From Anaeramoeba ignava (lineage: Eukaryota > Metamonada > Anaeramoebidae): a DNA stretch of 64,000 bases. Under the pieces are notes generated by a model. It saw nothing but the letters and a program-made list of their open reading frames with translations, was not told the DNA's origin and ran no database searches. Both the position numbers and the translations under genes were made by a program. Location: contig JAPDFW010000054.1 of assembly GCA_028826165.1 (NCBI GenBank), forward strand, positions 121,001-185,000. Reading direction: 5' to 3'. Below, piece after piece: positions 1 to 12,500 of this stretch. The stretch's first letter is position 1. The number at the start of each line of letters is the position of its first letter.

Positions 1-2
1 TT

Positions 3-980
3 TATCAAGTTAACATTATTAGACAACCTGGTTTGAAAGGTGATAACTACGTTTATCTTGGAGATACAATTCCAGAACAACCAATAATTCAAGTTCTTAA
101 TCATACAGGATTTGGAGTTTCAAATAAAAAAGTTATTGTTAAAACAATTCAACAAGGATCAGTAATTTACAATTCAAATGAACCTATTTATATTGGAGAA
201 GGAAAATATGAATTTCAAACATTAACAATAGAAGTTGGTTCTACTGAAGATTATCAATTAATTTTTATGGTTGATGGAATTGAATCATATCCATCAAATA
301 GTTTTGCAGTAAGAGATCCATCAACTCCAGATTTTTCAGGATTTAATAATTTAAAAACACTTGTTCTTTTAGCAACTATAATAATGATTTTACCATTTTT
401 TGCTAATTCCGAAAGACAAAATGGAAGTTATGGATTAATTTTACCAATTATTGTTTCTATTATAATGGTTATTTTAATGAGTTTTACAATAGCAAGCACA
501 GCCAAAGGTAAAATCAAGAATCCATATATTATTATTTCTTTAACTGTTTTAACAATAATTACATTTGGAGTTGCTGGATTTATTTGGTTTATTATGATTA
601 TTCATTTTTGGGAAAATCCAAAAAAATGGGAATTTTGCCCTAAAAGAATTTCTAATTATCAAAATTTATTAAAAAGATTATTACCTATTGGAGGAACTAG
701 ATATTTTCTTTTACAAGAAATCAAGAAAAAAATTGAAGAAGAAGAAAAACAAAAACATCAAAAAGATATGAAAGATGTAAAATTAGATTTAGAATTTGAA
801 ATTAATTTAAATTCAAATTCAAATTCAAATTCAGAAATTGATTTAGATTTAAATTTAAATTCAGATCCAAATCAAAAATCTAATGAAAAATTTAATGAAG
901 AATTAAATGAAAAATCTAATATTCAAAATGATCAAATTGAACTTAAAGAGAAAAAAGAAATTGAAATTAATGAAAAATAA
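3..980 (+). CDS. STRA6-like multi-membrane protein, N-terminal part (5' partial)
   Basis: The reading frame is already open at base 3, so the true start lies upstream of the window. The visible 325 codons begin with a beta-rich extracellular-looking segment (roughly residues 1-110, ending near SFAVRDPSTP). Three or four hydrophobic helices follow (near KTLVLLATIIMIL, LILPIIVSIIMVIL, IIISLTVLTIITF and GFIWFIMIIHFW). After these come a short cytoplasmic motif (YQNLLKRLLP), a charged Lys/Glu helix and an Asn/Ser/Glu-rich tail. The frame stops at 980. Twenty bases later another membrane frame opens whose product looks like the C-terminal half of a STRA6-type receptor. I infer that the two belong to one gene broken by a frameshift at about 970-1000: the only GT between 720 and 1000 (777) cannot be joined in frame to any nearby AG. 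Separate genes remain possible. The STRA6 link rests mainly on the downstream half. Confidence 0.5.
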   Translation, partial: YQVNIIRQPGLKGDNYVYLGDTIPEQPIIQVLNHTGFGVSNKKVIVKTIQQGSVIYNSNEPIYIGEGKYEFQTLTIEVGSTEDYQLIFMVDGIESYPSNSFAVRDPSTPDFSGFNNLKTLVLLATIIMILPFFANSERQNGSYGLILPIIVSIIMVILMSFTIASTAKGKIKNPYIIISLTVLTIITFGVAGFIWFIMIIHFWENPKKWEFCPKRISNYQNLLKRLLPIGGTRYFLLQEIKKKIEEEEKQKHQKDMKDVKLDLEFEINLNSNSNSNSEIDLDLNLNSDPNQKSNEKFNEELNEKSNIQNDQIELKEKKEIEINEK

Positions 981-1000
981 AAAGAAAAGGATTTGAAGGA

Positions 1001-3515
1001 ATGAATGAAGAAGAAATCAAAAATATTTGTTTAAATTTTTTAAATCAAGAAGTTGATAAACAAAATGAAACGAAAACAGAACATGAAACACTTCATAAAT
1101 TTGGAAAAAAAATGAAAAAATTTGGAGGAAAAGTAAAAACATCAATAATAAGTTTATTTGAAAATGATAAAAATCCACATGAAAAATTTGAAACTAAAAA
1201 AGATTTTTATTATCCACAAAGAATATGGCTTGCTTTTGCATTAACAATATTTATTATTTTTTATGGAATATTAATTTTAGTGAAATTAAATGAATATATT
1301 GAATATAAAGCATTATTATGGAGACAAAAAATTATTCAAATTAATGTAATATTTTTAAATAATTAATATTTATATTTATATTTATATTAATATTTATATT
1401 TATATTAATGTTTATATTTATATTAATATTTATATTAATATTTATATTTATATTTATATTAATATTTATATTAATATTTATATTTATATTAATATTTATA
1501 TTTAAATTAATGTAATATTTTTAAATAATTAATATTTATATATTTATATTTATATTTTATATTTATTTATAATAATATTTTATATTAATATTAATATTTA
1601 TATTAATATTTATATTTAAATTAATGTAATATTTTTAAATAATTTATATTTATATTTATATTTATATTAATATTTATAATAATATTTATATTTATATTTA
1701 TATTAATATTTATATTTATATTTATATTTATATTAATGTTTTATATTTATATTTATATTTATATTAATATTTATATTTATATTTATATTTATATTTATAT
1801 TTATATTAATATTTATATTAATATTTATATTTATATTTATATTTATATTTAAATTAATGTAATATTTTTAAATAATTAATATTTATATTTATATTTATAT
1901 TTATATTTATATTTATATTTATAATAATATTTATATTAATATTAATATTTATATTAATATTTATATTCAAATTAATGTAATATTTTTAAATAATTTATAT
2001 TTATATTTATATTTATATTTATATTTATATTTATATTTTTATATTTATATTTATATTTATATTTATATTTATATTTATATTTATATTTATATTTATATTT
2101 ATATTAATATTTATATTTATATTTATATTAATATTTATATTTATATTTATATTTATATTTATATTAATATTTATATTAATATTTATATTCAAATTAATGT
2201 TTATATTTATATTTATATTAATATTTATATTTAAATTAATGTAATATTTTTAAATAATTAATATTTATATTTATATTTATATTTATATTTATATTTATAA
2301 ATTTAAAAGACAAACTTACAAGGTTATATGAATGGATTATCAAGTTATATTTACAGTTTAGAAAATGAATTATCAGATACTTTATCAAATCAAACATTAA
2401 CATATATAGCTTCTCAACAAATTTTTCCACAAGGAGTACTTGATTTCTTTTCTTGGCTTTCTTCTATACCAGCAAATACAATTCATTTATTTTTTAAAGT
2501 AATGTTTGCATGTGTTATTTCAAGTTCTTTAATTTCAACAACAATAGTAATTTATTTATGGGTATTAATTTTCAAATTATATCGTAAAAGAATGATGCTT
2601 CGAAGACAAGGAAAATTTCATTTTCAATTTGAACCATCTTTAAAATCATCAATCAATTATACAAGTCTTCAAGGATGGTTATTCTTTTTAGGATTTCTTA
2701 TTTTTGTTTTGGTGATTTTTGTTATACTTGTTTCTTTCGCTTTTCATACTTTTAGAGTTGTTTTATGGAATTTATTCAAAAATATATTTTTAGCAATGCT
2801 GATTTCAGTTATTGTTAAATATATAATTCTCTTTGTTATTCAATATTATGTTGTTAGAAATGGAAGAGTTTTTCATTTCCGATGGTTTGCTTTACTTGAT
2901 TTTCTTTGGTTATTTTTAAATTTAGTTGCAGGATTTGTTACATCAATTATTCGATTAATTGTTTTAATGTTTTCAAATATTATTACTTTTATTCGATTAG
3001 ATTATTTATCAATTCCAGGAAAATTTTCATTATTAGATACTGGACATAAAGCATATGCAGGAATGTTTGAACTTGATTTTCAAATGAATAATCCTGTTTC
3101 AATTATGTTTTATCAATATTTAACCAAAGGATTTAAAGAAAGAAGAGTTTTAAAAAAAGGATTTCTTCCAAATGATAGTTGTTGCACAAAAATTGAACGA
3201 TCTGAATTAATGGTTTCATTGACTTTTGCACAAAAAGATCCAGAAGTTATTGCTAAAGAAAGAATTGAAAGAATGAGAAGAAAATGGATACTTCTTTTAT
3301 CATTACATAATAATTCAGAAATTATCAAATCAAGAATTTCTAATTTAGAAAAAGAAAAGAAAATTCAAGAAAAAATTGATAATGAATTTTCTAAATTAGA
3401 TTCTAATAAGAAAAATTCAAAAGATAAAGGAAAAGAAAATAATCAAAATGACAATAATAATAATGATAATAATAATGATAATAATAATGATAATGATAAT
3501 CAAAATAATAATTAA
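1001..3515 (+). CDS. STRA6-like (retinol-binding-protein-receptor-type) membrane protein, C-terminal part
   Basis: Two exons, 1001-1345 and 2310-3515, join in phase 0 (...QIIQIN / TNLQGYMNG...) to give about 516 residues. A membrane helix lies in exon 1 ([20 protein letters not shown]). Exon 2 has at least five more hydrophobic segments, then a charged Asn/Asp-rich C-terminal tail. Two stretches recall the STRA6 vitamin A transporter: [19 protein letters not shown] followed by NNPV (STRA6 has LLDPGYYTY... before a similar segment), and [13 protein letters not shown] (STRA6 has RARWGLAYTLLHNP). In animals STRA6 mediates retinol exchange with an extracellular carrier; in a protist the ligand is unknown. 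The ATG at 1001 is simply the first in frame after a stop at 971, so the natural protein probably starts upstream in the preceding frame. The family assignment is from memory of the family pattern, not a search. Confidence 0.55.
1346..2309 (+). repeat. Intron filled with (TTTATA)n repeats and duplicated 5' splice boundary
   Basis: The 964-bp intron starts GTAATA and ends AAAAG. It consists almost wholly of TTTATA / TTTATATTAA units. A longer word, AAATTAATGTAATATTTTTA, which spans the real exon-intron boundary near 1340-1358, recurs near 1503, 1617, 1852, 1968 and 2231. The original 5' splice site has therefore been copied into the intron several times. Confidence 0.85.
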
Positions 3516-3695
3516 AAAACTATTTTCCAAATTTTTTCCTTATTTTGATTAATTTTTTTTTGGAAGAAACAAATTATTAAATTAAAAATCAATTTAAATT
3601 TTCTCAACACGTTTTTTTTTAATTTTTTTATTTTTTTATTTTTAATTTTTTTTATTTTGAAATTTTTTTCATTTTTTTCATTTTTAAATTTTTAA

Positions 3696-4724
3696 ATGAT
3701 TGAACCAGCTTCTTTTCAAGATAGAACTGAAGAATTTTTTTCTATAATTGAAAATTTAAAAACACAAGAAAAAGAAATTTTTAACAAAAAACAAAATAAT
3801 AATGAAAAAACACAAAAACAAAAGAAAAAAACAGGATTTATGATAGCAGCTTCATATATAGGGAAACAAATATATTCAACATGCTTAAAACTTTCTAAAT
3901 TATCGAAACGTAAAGTTTTAATTTTTTTATTAAAATTTTTTAATTGAATTTTAATTTGATTTTTTTATTGAATTTTTTTAGTCGCTCAAAGTAACTCTCT
4001 TGTTTATGATACTTCTCAAGAAATTCAAGAACTTACTCATATTATCAAACAAGAAATCCAAGAATTAAATTCAAAAATTCAAGAACTTCAAACTTATCTT
4101 AATAATAATAAACCAAACAACTCACAATCTTCAAATCATACAAAAAATATAATTGATTCATTAAAAAATAATTTGAAAAATGCAACAAAAGATTTTCAAA
4201 ATGTTCTTGAACAAAGAAATGAAAATTTAAAAATTCAACAAGAAAGAAAATCTCGATTGGGAGATGATTCAAATATAAACATGCTAAAACAACAACAAAC
4301 ACCCATTTATCATCGTCCTTTAACTTATGAGGCTGATCCACTTAATCAATTTGTATTAAATGAAGAACAAGAAAAAAAAAGTGGAAATCAAGAAGAAAAT
4401 TTTTTTGAAGATTTTCAAACTCAAAAAACAATTGCAAATCAATCAACTCGTTATTACCAAGAAAGAGTTGATGCTGTTGAGGATATCGAAAAGACAATTA
4501 ATGAAGTTAGCTCAGTTTTTAATCAACTTTCAGTTATTATTAATGAGCAAGATGTTCAGATTGATTGGATTGAAAAAAATGTTGAAGATACTTTAGTAAA
4601 TGTAGAAAAAGGAGAAACTGAATTAACAAAATATATGCAATCTTTAAAAAGTAATCGGTGGTTGATATTCAAAATTTTTATTGTTTTGATCATCTTCATA
4701 ATTATATTTTCTCTTATTATGTGA
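3696..4724 (+). CDS. STX5: Syntaxin-5 / Sed5-like Qa-SNARE
   Basis: Two exons, 3696-3909 and 3982-4724, are separated by a 72-bp GTAAAG...TAG intron. The join is phase 1 and gives 318 residues. The N-terminus has the syntaxin-5 signature (FQDRTEEFFS, cf. CRDRTQEF). Then come the Habc-region motifs IQELTHIIKQEI and FQNVLEQRNENLK, which match the order in animal and yeast Sed5. The SNARE helix runs from about residue 235 (VEDIEKTINEVSSVFNQL) with the zero-layer Gln in INEQDVQID. The conserved SNRWLIFKIF precedes a single C-terminal membrane anchor that ends the protein. Known role of the family: fusion of ER-derived and intra-Golgi vesicles at the cis-Golgi. The full family order is present and nothing appears to be missing. 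Confidence 0.93.
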
Positions 4725-4782
4725 TTCTCCTTTTTTTTTTTTTTCTTTCAAAAAAAATAAAATCCAAAAAAATAAAATCCTT

Positions 4783-6345
4783 TCAAATATCATAATTATC
4801 ATCAATATCATCATCATCATCATCATCAATATCATCATCATCATCATTTTGATTATCATTTTGATTATCATTTTGATTTTCACCAAATTCAAGCAACTTA
4901 TCAATCATAACAATTTCTCGATCTAAAGAAGAATCTCCAATATCTTTCATTTCAGAAACAAAATGATTTTTAAACTTCTTCAATCTTTCCTTTGCTTGTT
5001 GATTAACACTTCCAGATCCCAAAATAGAACGAATTTCAGAAGCATATCTTGTAAGTAATATCAATTTACGAGATAAAACACCTTTGAAAATGTGAGAATT
5101 TTGCTCCATTTGATTTAAAAGATCAACAAAACTAATTTCTTGAATAATTTGATGAGTTTTACCCTCTCGATCTTTAAATGAAATAAGAAGCCTAAAAGGA
5201 ATCCCATCAGCAACCGAATCAGACATTTTGAGTAAAAAAACACCGCCTTGTCTCTCATTTTGTTCATTTGTATTACTTGGAGAAACTGATGTCAATTCCA
5301 CAATATTTTGTCCCGATTTCACATAACTATCTTCATAATTTGTTGATCCATAAAAGTTCATAATATCCGCTCCTTCGATCTTGATAGTCAAATCAAAAGC
5401 AATTTGTGTCACAATAAAATCAAAATCCTCGTTCATTCTTCGTGTGAATTCAGTTGCATTATTTACAGTCAAATAACTTGCACCTTGTGTTTTTATCAAA
5501 GTGTTTGCGAGTTCTGTGTTGAAATCAAGACCAACCCCAATGAAAGTAAAGAAAAACCCTTCTGAAGAAAGTTTGGAGACAATTCCAAATAATCCTTGTG
5601 AAGAAAAATCGCCTGTATTTGGTTGTGCATCTGTCAAGAAGAAAATTCTGATGTTTTTGTCAGTACTTTTTTCAGGATTTTTTTGGATAAACTCCTTTAA
5701 CTGAATTCCTGCCTCTTTAATCCCTGCAGACATGTTTGTACCACCTCGAGGATGAAGTTCTTTAATTGATTTATTGAGCCTTTCTTTATCAACTTCATCC
5801 CAGGGAGTGATATTCAAAATGGTGTCTGTTTGATCATCAAAAACTATCATTCCGAAATTATCTTCTGAATTCAAATTACCAAGTAATCCAAAAATTGCTT
5901 GTTTTGCTATTTCAAGTTTGCTTTGAGTTTTTTCCGTGTTTGAATAGTATTGATCATAATCGAAAGAATCACGAGGATCGGCAAAACCATCGCTCATTGA
6001 TCCAGAAATATCAAGAACAATCATTAAATTCAATTTTGGTCTTCCAATTTTTTTGAGTTCTTTTCCATCATATTTTGAATAAAGCATAACGGAAGTGAAA
6101 AATTCCCTTTTTTGCTCATCCAAAGGATCTTGAGAAATTGAATTTTCGCAATATACTCCTATTAATGATTCGGATTCAATTTTGGATTGATCCAAAGGCC
6201 AATAATATCCGTGAAAAAGTCCATGATAATTCATTGAGGATTTATCAGGTAAAATGTTATAATTTAAATTATCTCGAAATGTGTCAATATCAAGTGCATC
6301 ATCTTCATCAAATTCTATATCATCAATATCATCAAAATCACTCAT
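4783..6345 (-). CDS. von Willebrand factor type A domain protein
   Basis: A single-exon gene of 520 residues on the minus strand. It starts at the ATG 6345-6343 after an Asp/Glu-rich N-terminus and has no signal peptide or membrane helix. A VWA domain spans about residues 105-320 with a complete metal-ion (MIDAS) set: DISGSMS, RGGTNMS and TDAQPNTG. The following region (about 320-480) resembles the C-terminal part of inter-alpha-trypsin-inhibitor-heavy-chain-like or bacterial YfbK-type VWA proteins, which usually bind protein partners through the metal site. The last 30 residues are nearly pure Asp/Asn/Gln, encoded by an ATC/ATT/CATTTT microsatellite (4790-4880). The gene converges on the syntaxin gene with about 60 bp between the stop codons. 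The specific function cannot be told. Confidence 0.85.
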   Translation of the reverse strand: MSDFDDIDDIEFDEDDALDIDTFRDNLNYNILPDKSSMNYHGLFHGYYWPLDQSKIESESLIGVYCENSISQDPLDEQKREFFTSVMLYSKYDGKELKKIGRPKLNLMIVLDISGSMSDGFADPRDSFDYDQYYSNTEKTQSKLEIAKQAIFGLLGNLNSEDNFGMIVFDDQTDTILNITPWDEVDKERLNKSIKELHPRGGTNMSAGIKEAGIQLKEFIQKNPEKSTDKNIRIFFLTDAQPNTGDFSSQGLFGIVSKLSSEGFFFTFIGVGLDFNTELANTLIKTQGASYLTVNNATEFTRRMNEDFDFIVTQIAFDLTIKIEGADIMNFYGSTNYEDSYVKSGQNIVELTSVSPSNTNEQNERQGGVFLLKMSDSVADGIPFRLLISFKDREGKTHQIIQEISFVDLLNQMEQNSHIFKGVLSRKLILLTRYASEIRSILGSGSVNQQAKERLKKFKNHFVSEMKDIGDSSLDREIVMIDKLLEFGENQNDNQNDNQNDDDDDIDDDDDDDIDDNYDI

Positions 6346-6514
6346 TATTAATTTGAATAAAGAAGCAAAGAAGAAGAAAAATGAAATTTTCTTAAAGTGA
6401 GAAATTTTTTTTTTAATTATTTATTTTTTCTCCTTTTCTTGTTTTTTAATTTTTTTTTTTATCCACTTTTTTTTTTTTTTCATTTTTTTCCTTATTTTTA
6501 TTCAAAAAAGAAAA

Positions 6515-9500
6515 ATGAATTTAAATAATTTAAATACATCTTTAAAAGGTAAACAATATAAATAAAATTAATTTCTTTTTAAATAATAAATTTTTTTTTA
6601 AAAAAAAATAAAATATTAAAGAAATTGAAGAGAAAATTAATCTAATAATTGATAAAAAACTTGGAAAAGAAGAAGAAGAAGATTTTTTAAATAATTTCTT
6701 TTATAGAATTGTTTATCAAATTTGGGAAAATAAAACCGAAAAAATTGAAGAAATTAAAGAAATTCAAAAATTTTTTAAAAAATGTCTTGATTTAATTTTC
6801 TTTAAAATTGAAGAACAAAACGAAGAAATTTCCAAAACACTTTTATTAATTTTTAATTTTGAAAAGAATTGTTTTTATGATTATTTTCCAATTAATTATG
6901 AAACAGGAATTAAAACTTATGAAAATGTAAGTAAAAATTTTTTTATTAATAAATAAATTGATTGAAAAATTCTCTTTTTATATTATTTATAAATCAAAAA
7001 ATAAAAATAGGGAAATTTCCTTTCATTTTGGAAACAAAATCCAGAAAAATTATATAATAAACCATTTGAAAATATTTTTAAAATTGAAAAAAGAAGAATA
7101 ATAAAAGAAAATATTGAAAACTTTAAATTTATAGAAGTAAAATTTATTTATCTATTAATATCAAAAAGAAAATGATAACATTTTTTTAAATCTTTTTAAT
7201 TTATTTAATTAAAAAAGAATGAAGAATTAAAAGATTATCCTATTTTATTAAAAGAAAATATTGAATATTTTTTAAGAATTAGAGGATTTGAAAAAATAAT
7301 TTGTTTTCTCCTTTCAAATCTTTCAACAAATTTATTTGAAATAACAGAATTTATTGATAGAAATTATTTGGATTTAATAACAAAAGTAATAATTATTATT
7401 AAAAATTATTATTAAAAATTATTATTAAAAACAAAAAAAAAGATTTCAAAAATATTTTCCAATGAATTTCTTAATTTAATTTCAAGTTTCATTCCATTTA
7501 TTATTTTCAAATTTATTGAATTTTTTGGAAAATTGGAAAAACTTGATTCGAATGAAGGATTGATTTTAGAATTATTGAAAATAATTGAAAGAGCAGAAAA
7601 AGAAAATAAAAAATATTTAAATTTTGAAATATTTATTCAAAAAAAAATTGCAATCAATTTTTCAGAATCCAAAAATACATCTTTACAATTTAAATCATTA
7701 GAAAAACTTCAACAAATAATTTCAAAAATTGAAAATGAAAAATTTGATAAATTATCAAATAATAATTTATATGGTTTTGAAGAGTAAATTTATTTTATTT
7801 TTAATTTAAATTCTAATTTTAATTCTAATTTAAAAAAAAAAACAATAGAATATTTATTAATGATTTTCCTTCAGAAAAAATTATGAAAATTATTTTTGGA
7901 GAAGAAATACAAAAAGAAATTAATCAAATTTCAAAAAAAATAATTTTATTTTTAAGAAGTTTGGAAAATTCAAATGTAAATTCTCAAAAAATAAAAATAA
8001 AAAAAAAAAAAATTCAAATTCTAATTTAAAAAAACATAAAATAAAAACAAGAAGAAACAGATCGAAAATGAAACAGAAAAAAAAATTAAAAATCAAATTG
8101 ATATTCTTTTTTTTGAAATTGCATTTAAATTCCAAGAAAAACAAAAGCAAAAAGAAATATTTTTAAATTGGATTAAAAATTTTAGAATTAATTATGAAAA
8201 AAATGGAATTGAAATTGATTATTTTTTCAAAGCATTAAATTCAAATCCAAAAAATGAACTTATAAAATTAACTTTTGAATATTGGAAACAAATATTAAAA
8301 AGAATTATTGAAAATGAAAATGAAAATGAAAATGAAATGGAAATTGAAAATGAAAAATTTTTTGAAGAATGTATTGATGATTGTTTAAATAATTTTCAAA
8401 AAAATTACAATTATAACAAAACAAATTTCACAGAAATTTATTATAAAGAATTCATTCAAAAATGTATTTCAGAAATGAAAGAAGAAAAAGAAAAAGAAAA
8501 AGAAAAAGAAAAAATAATTTTTCGAAATGTTATTGAATTAACCAAATTTATTAAATTTATTGAAAAAGATTTAAAATTTAAAGTTAAATTAATCATTTTG
8601 GAACAAAATCCAAAAATATATTATTTAAATGAAAATGAAAATGAAATTGAAATTGAAATTTCAAATCAAGAAAATGTATATTCTTTAATAAAAAAGATTG
8701 AAGAGAAAATTCAAAAGAAAGAAACAGAATATCAAATCAAATCACATCCTCAAATTAATAAATCTAATTATCAAAAAACTGTTGAAGAAATACATTTATA
8801 TTCCAATCCAATAATTTTTATTGAATGTTCAAATCAAATTCCAAATCAATATCCAAATTTAAAAAGAATTGAAAAAGAAAAAACACCAAGTTATATTTTG
8901 ATAGAATATTTTGAATTGTTATTTAATTTATTAGAAAAAGAAGAAAATCAAGAAAAATATATCCAAAAATCAATAATAGAATTAATTTCAAAAATTCCAT
9001 TAAATCCTAAATATTTAGAAAATATTTCAAATTTATTAAAAGGAAATTTTACCAAAGAAGAAATCAGAAAAGAATTTGGAAAAATAAATTCTTTTCAATA
9101 TCTTTATAAACTTAAAATTTTAACGAAAATAATTGAAGAAATTAAAATGAAAATAATGAAATTAGAGAATATAAATGAAGAATTTATCATTTTCTTGATA
9201 GAAGAAATTATTAATATTTCCACAATTAATCAAGAAGAAATAAAGAATAAGAAAATTCTTGAATATCAATTATTATTATTGAATAATTTAAATGAATTAG
9301 TTATTGATAAAACAAATCAAAAATTAATAGTTGGTAAAGAAAAGATTAAAAACTTTTTTGAAGTTATTAGAATAATGATTATCAATTTTCTAAATCTTAA
9401 TTCAAATTATAATAATCAATATTCACAAAAGAAAAATAACGAAATAAAGATAAAAAGTAGAATTATTGCAATAAATTGTTTAAATATTATTAGAAATGAA

Positions 9501-12500
9501 TGTTTAAGTGGAGAAGAAAGAAAATATTGGATTAATCAAATATTTTCAATAGAAAATATCAATGAAATTATTAAAAAAACAATATTTCATTGTAATGATA
9601 AAGAATTTCAAGAAATAATGAATCAAATAATAATTAAAATTTTTGAAGAGAATATTAAGTTACAAAAAAAAGAACAATCAATTAATGCAACAAAATTAAT
9701 ATCTATATTAGAAAATCCATATAAAGCATTATTTGATTTAATCAAAGAAACAGATTATATAAGAAAAGAAAATTATGAAAACTATTTTAATTTAATCAAA
9801 GAGTTAATAAAATTTAGAAATGAATTAACAAAAAAATTATCAACCAATATTATTATCAAGAAAATAACAGAAATGATAAAAGAAGAAAAAGAAGAAAATA
9901 TGATTAAAAATTATATTGAAATGATAAGAATACTAATTGAAGAAAATAAAAAAATGAATATAACAAATGAATATTATTCAATAATTCAAGAAATTTTCAC
10001 AAATTGCTTATTTAATTTTATATCAAATCCAAAAAAAATACAAATTCAATTTTATTATCCCAAATTAATTGAAAAAGAAAATCGAAGAAAAGCATTTGAT
10101 TTAATTATTGAAATTTCCAAAACAAACAAAAATAATCAAATCCAATTATTTAATTTAATAACTAATTTTCAAGAAATTATTCAATACTTTTTATCAAAAA
10201 ATGAAAAAGAAAATTTATCAAAAAATGAATCAAAAAAACGAAAATCTGAAGATATAAATATAGAAAATGAATTAAAAAAATTAAAATCAAAAAATAAAAT
10301 TAAATCAAAAAGGCAATATTCAGGATTAACAAATATTGGAGCAACTTGTTATATGAATTCAACACTTCAACAATTATTTATGATTCCTGAATTCAGAAAC
10401 AAAATAATTTCTATTGATATTTTTGAAATGAAAAAAGAAAAAGAAAAATTAGATTCAAACTTTATAGCATTCGCATATTTCCATAAAATATTAAGAGAAC
10501 TTTCAGAATCAAATGGAAGAAAAAGTGTAAATACAAGAAATTTCGCAAATAATTTTAGTTTTTGGGGAGAAAAATTAAGAAGTGGAGAACAGAAAGATGC
10601 AAGCGAATTTTTAAATTGTTTATTTGATTTAATTACAGAACAATTAAATGATCGAAAAGAAAAAGATATTTTGAATGAAAATTTTGGAGGAATATCAATG
10701 AATTTAATGGATATAATTGAAACAGGAGATTTAGAAGAAGTTGATGAAGAATTTTTTACAATAAGTATTGATATTTTAGGGAAAACAGGATTAATAGAAT
10801 CACTTGACTCGTACACTTCCAAAGAAGCATTAAAAGGGAAAAACCAATATTTAAGTTTAAAATTGAAAAGAAAAGTTGATACCAATAAATTTGTATATTT
10901 CAAAAAACTTCCCAAGTATATGATTTTCCAATTAAAAAGATTTGATTACAATTATCGAACAAACAGAAGATTTAAAGTAAATGATTATTTTGAATTTCCC
11001 AAAGAATTAAATATGGAGAAATATACAAGAGAATGGTTTGCATTTCAAACAAAAAAAGAATTATTAAAAATGAATCAAAAGAAAAAAAGAACCAAAAAAG
11101 AAGAAGAAAGAATAAAATTTTTTGAAAATATTATTGAAGAATCAAAAAATCAAAATCAAAATCAAAAACAAGAATATCAATATGAACTTGTTGGAGTTAT
11201 TGTTCATTGTGGAAGTACATATTCAGGGCATTATTATTCACTTATCAAAGAAAATGAAGGAAGTAAATGGATTGAATTTAATGATTCAACAGTATCACAA
11301 TTTAATATGAATTATTTTGAAAGTATTTGTTTTGGAGACAAAAAAGAAAAGAAAAGTAAATATTCAAATAAATATGGATGTTCAGCTTATATACTTATTT
11401 ACAAAGCAAAAAATCAAGAAATACAAGAGATACAAACAAATACAAACAAAAATAATTTAAACATAACAAAAGAAGAAAGATTTTATTTAGAAAAAGAAAA
11501 TTTAGAACTTTCCAAAGATTTAATTGAAAATTATCAAGAAATATTAATTGAAAATGATGAAATGATTAAAAAAGGAAATGTAAAGAAATTTATTGAAATT
11601 AGTATCAAATTCATTTTTGAATTAATAGAAGATGAATATATAATTAATAATTATATACAGAAATTGAACCAGATATTTTCTAAAGCAAATGCAAATGCAA
11701 ATTCAAAAGAAATTTTAAAAATTATCAAACAAAATTTACAAAAACAAAAAAAGAAAGGAATTTTCCAAAAAGAAATAAATCAAATTATTTCACAAAAATA
11801 TTTAAATCAATATATAATTAAACCTACACCACCAAAAAAATCCCAAATATTAAAAGAAATTTCAAAAACTGGAAATCTAAATTCAAATCATTTTAATTAT
11901 GATACTTTTTCAAATGATGAATTTATAACAGATATAGATAATTCTAATTTTGAAGAAAATAATTTGCAAGAAGTAAATAATTCAAAAATATTACAACAAT
12001 ATACAAATCAAAATCAATCAAATAATTCAAACCAATCAAATCCTTTTAATTTTGATACTTTTTCAAGTAATAAAATGAAATCAAATATAGATATAGATAA
12101 TTCTAATTTTAAAGAATATAATTTGCAAGAAATAAATAATCCAAAAATATCACAAAAATATCCAAATCAAAATAAATCAAATTATTCAAATCAATCAAAT
12201 TATTCAAATCCAACAAAGAAATCAAATCATTTTAATTTTGATACTTTTTCAAGTAATAAAATGAAATCAAATACAGATATAGATAATTCTAATTTTAAAG
12301 AATATAATTTGCAAGAAATAAATAATTCAAAAATGTTACAAAAATATACAAATCAAAATCTATCAAATTATTCAAATTATTCAAATCAATCAAATCCAAA
12401 TCAATCAAATCAATCAAATCATGAATTTATAACAGATACAGATATAGATAATTCTAATTTTAAAGAAAATAATTTGCAAGAAATAAATAATTCAAAAATA

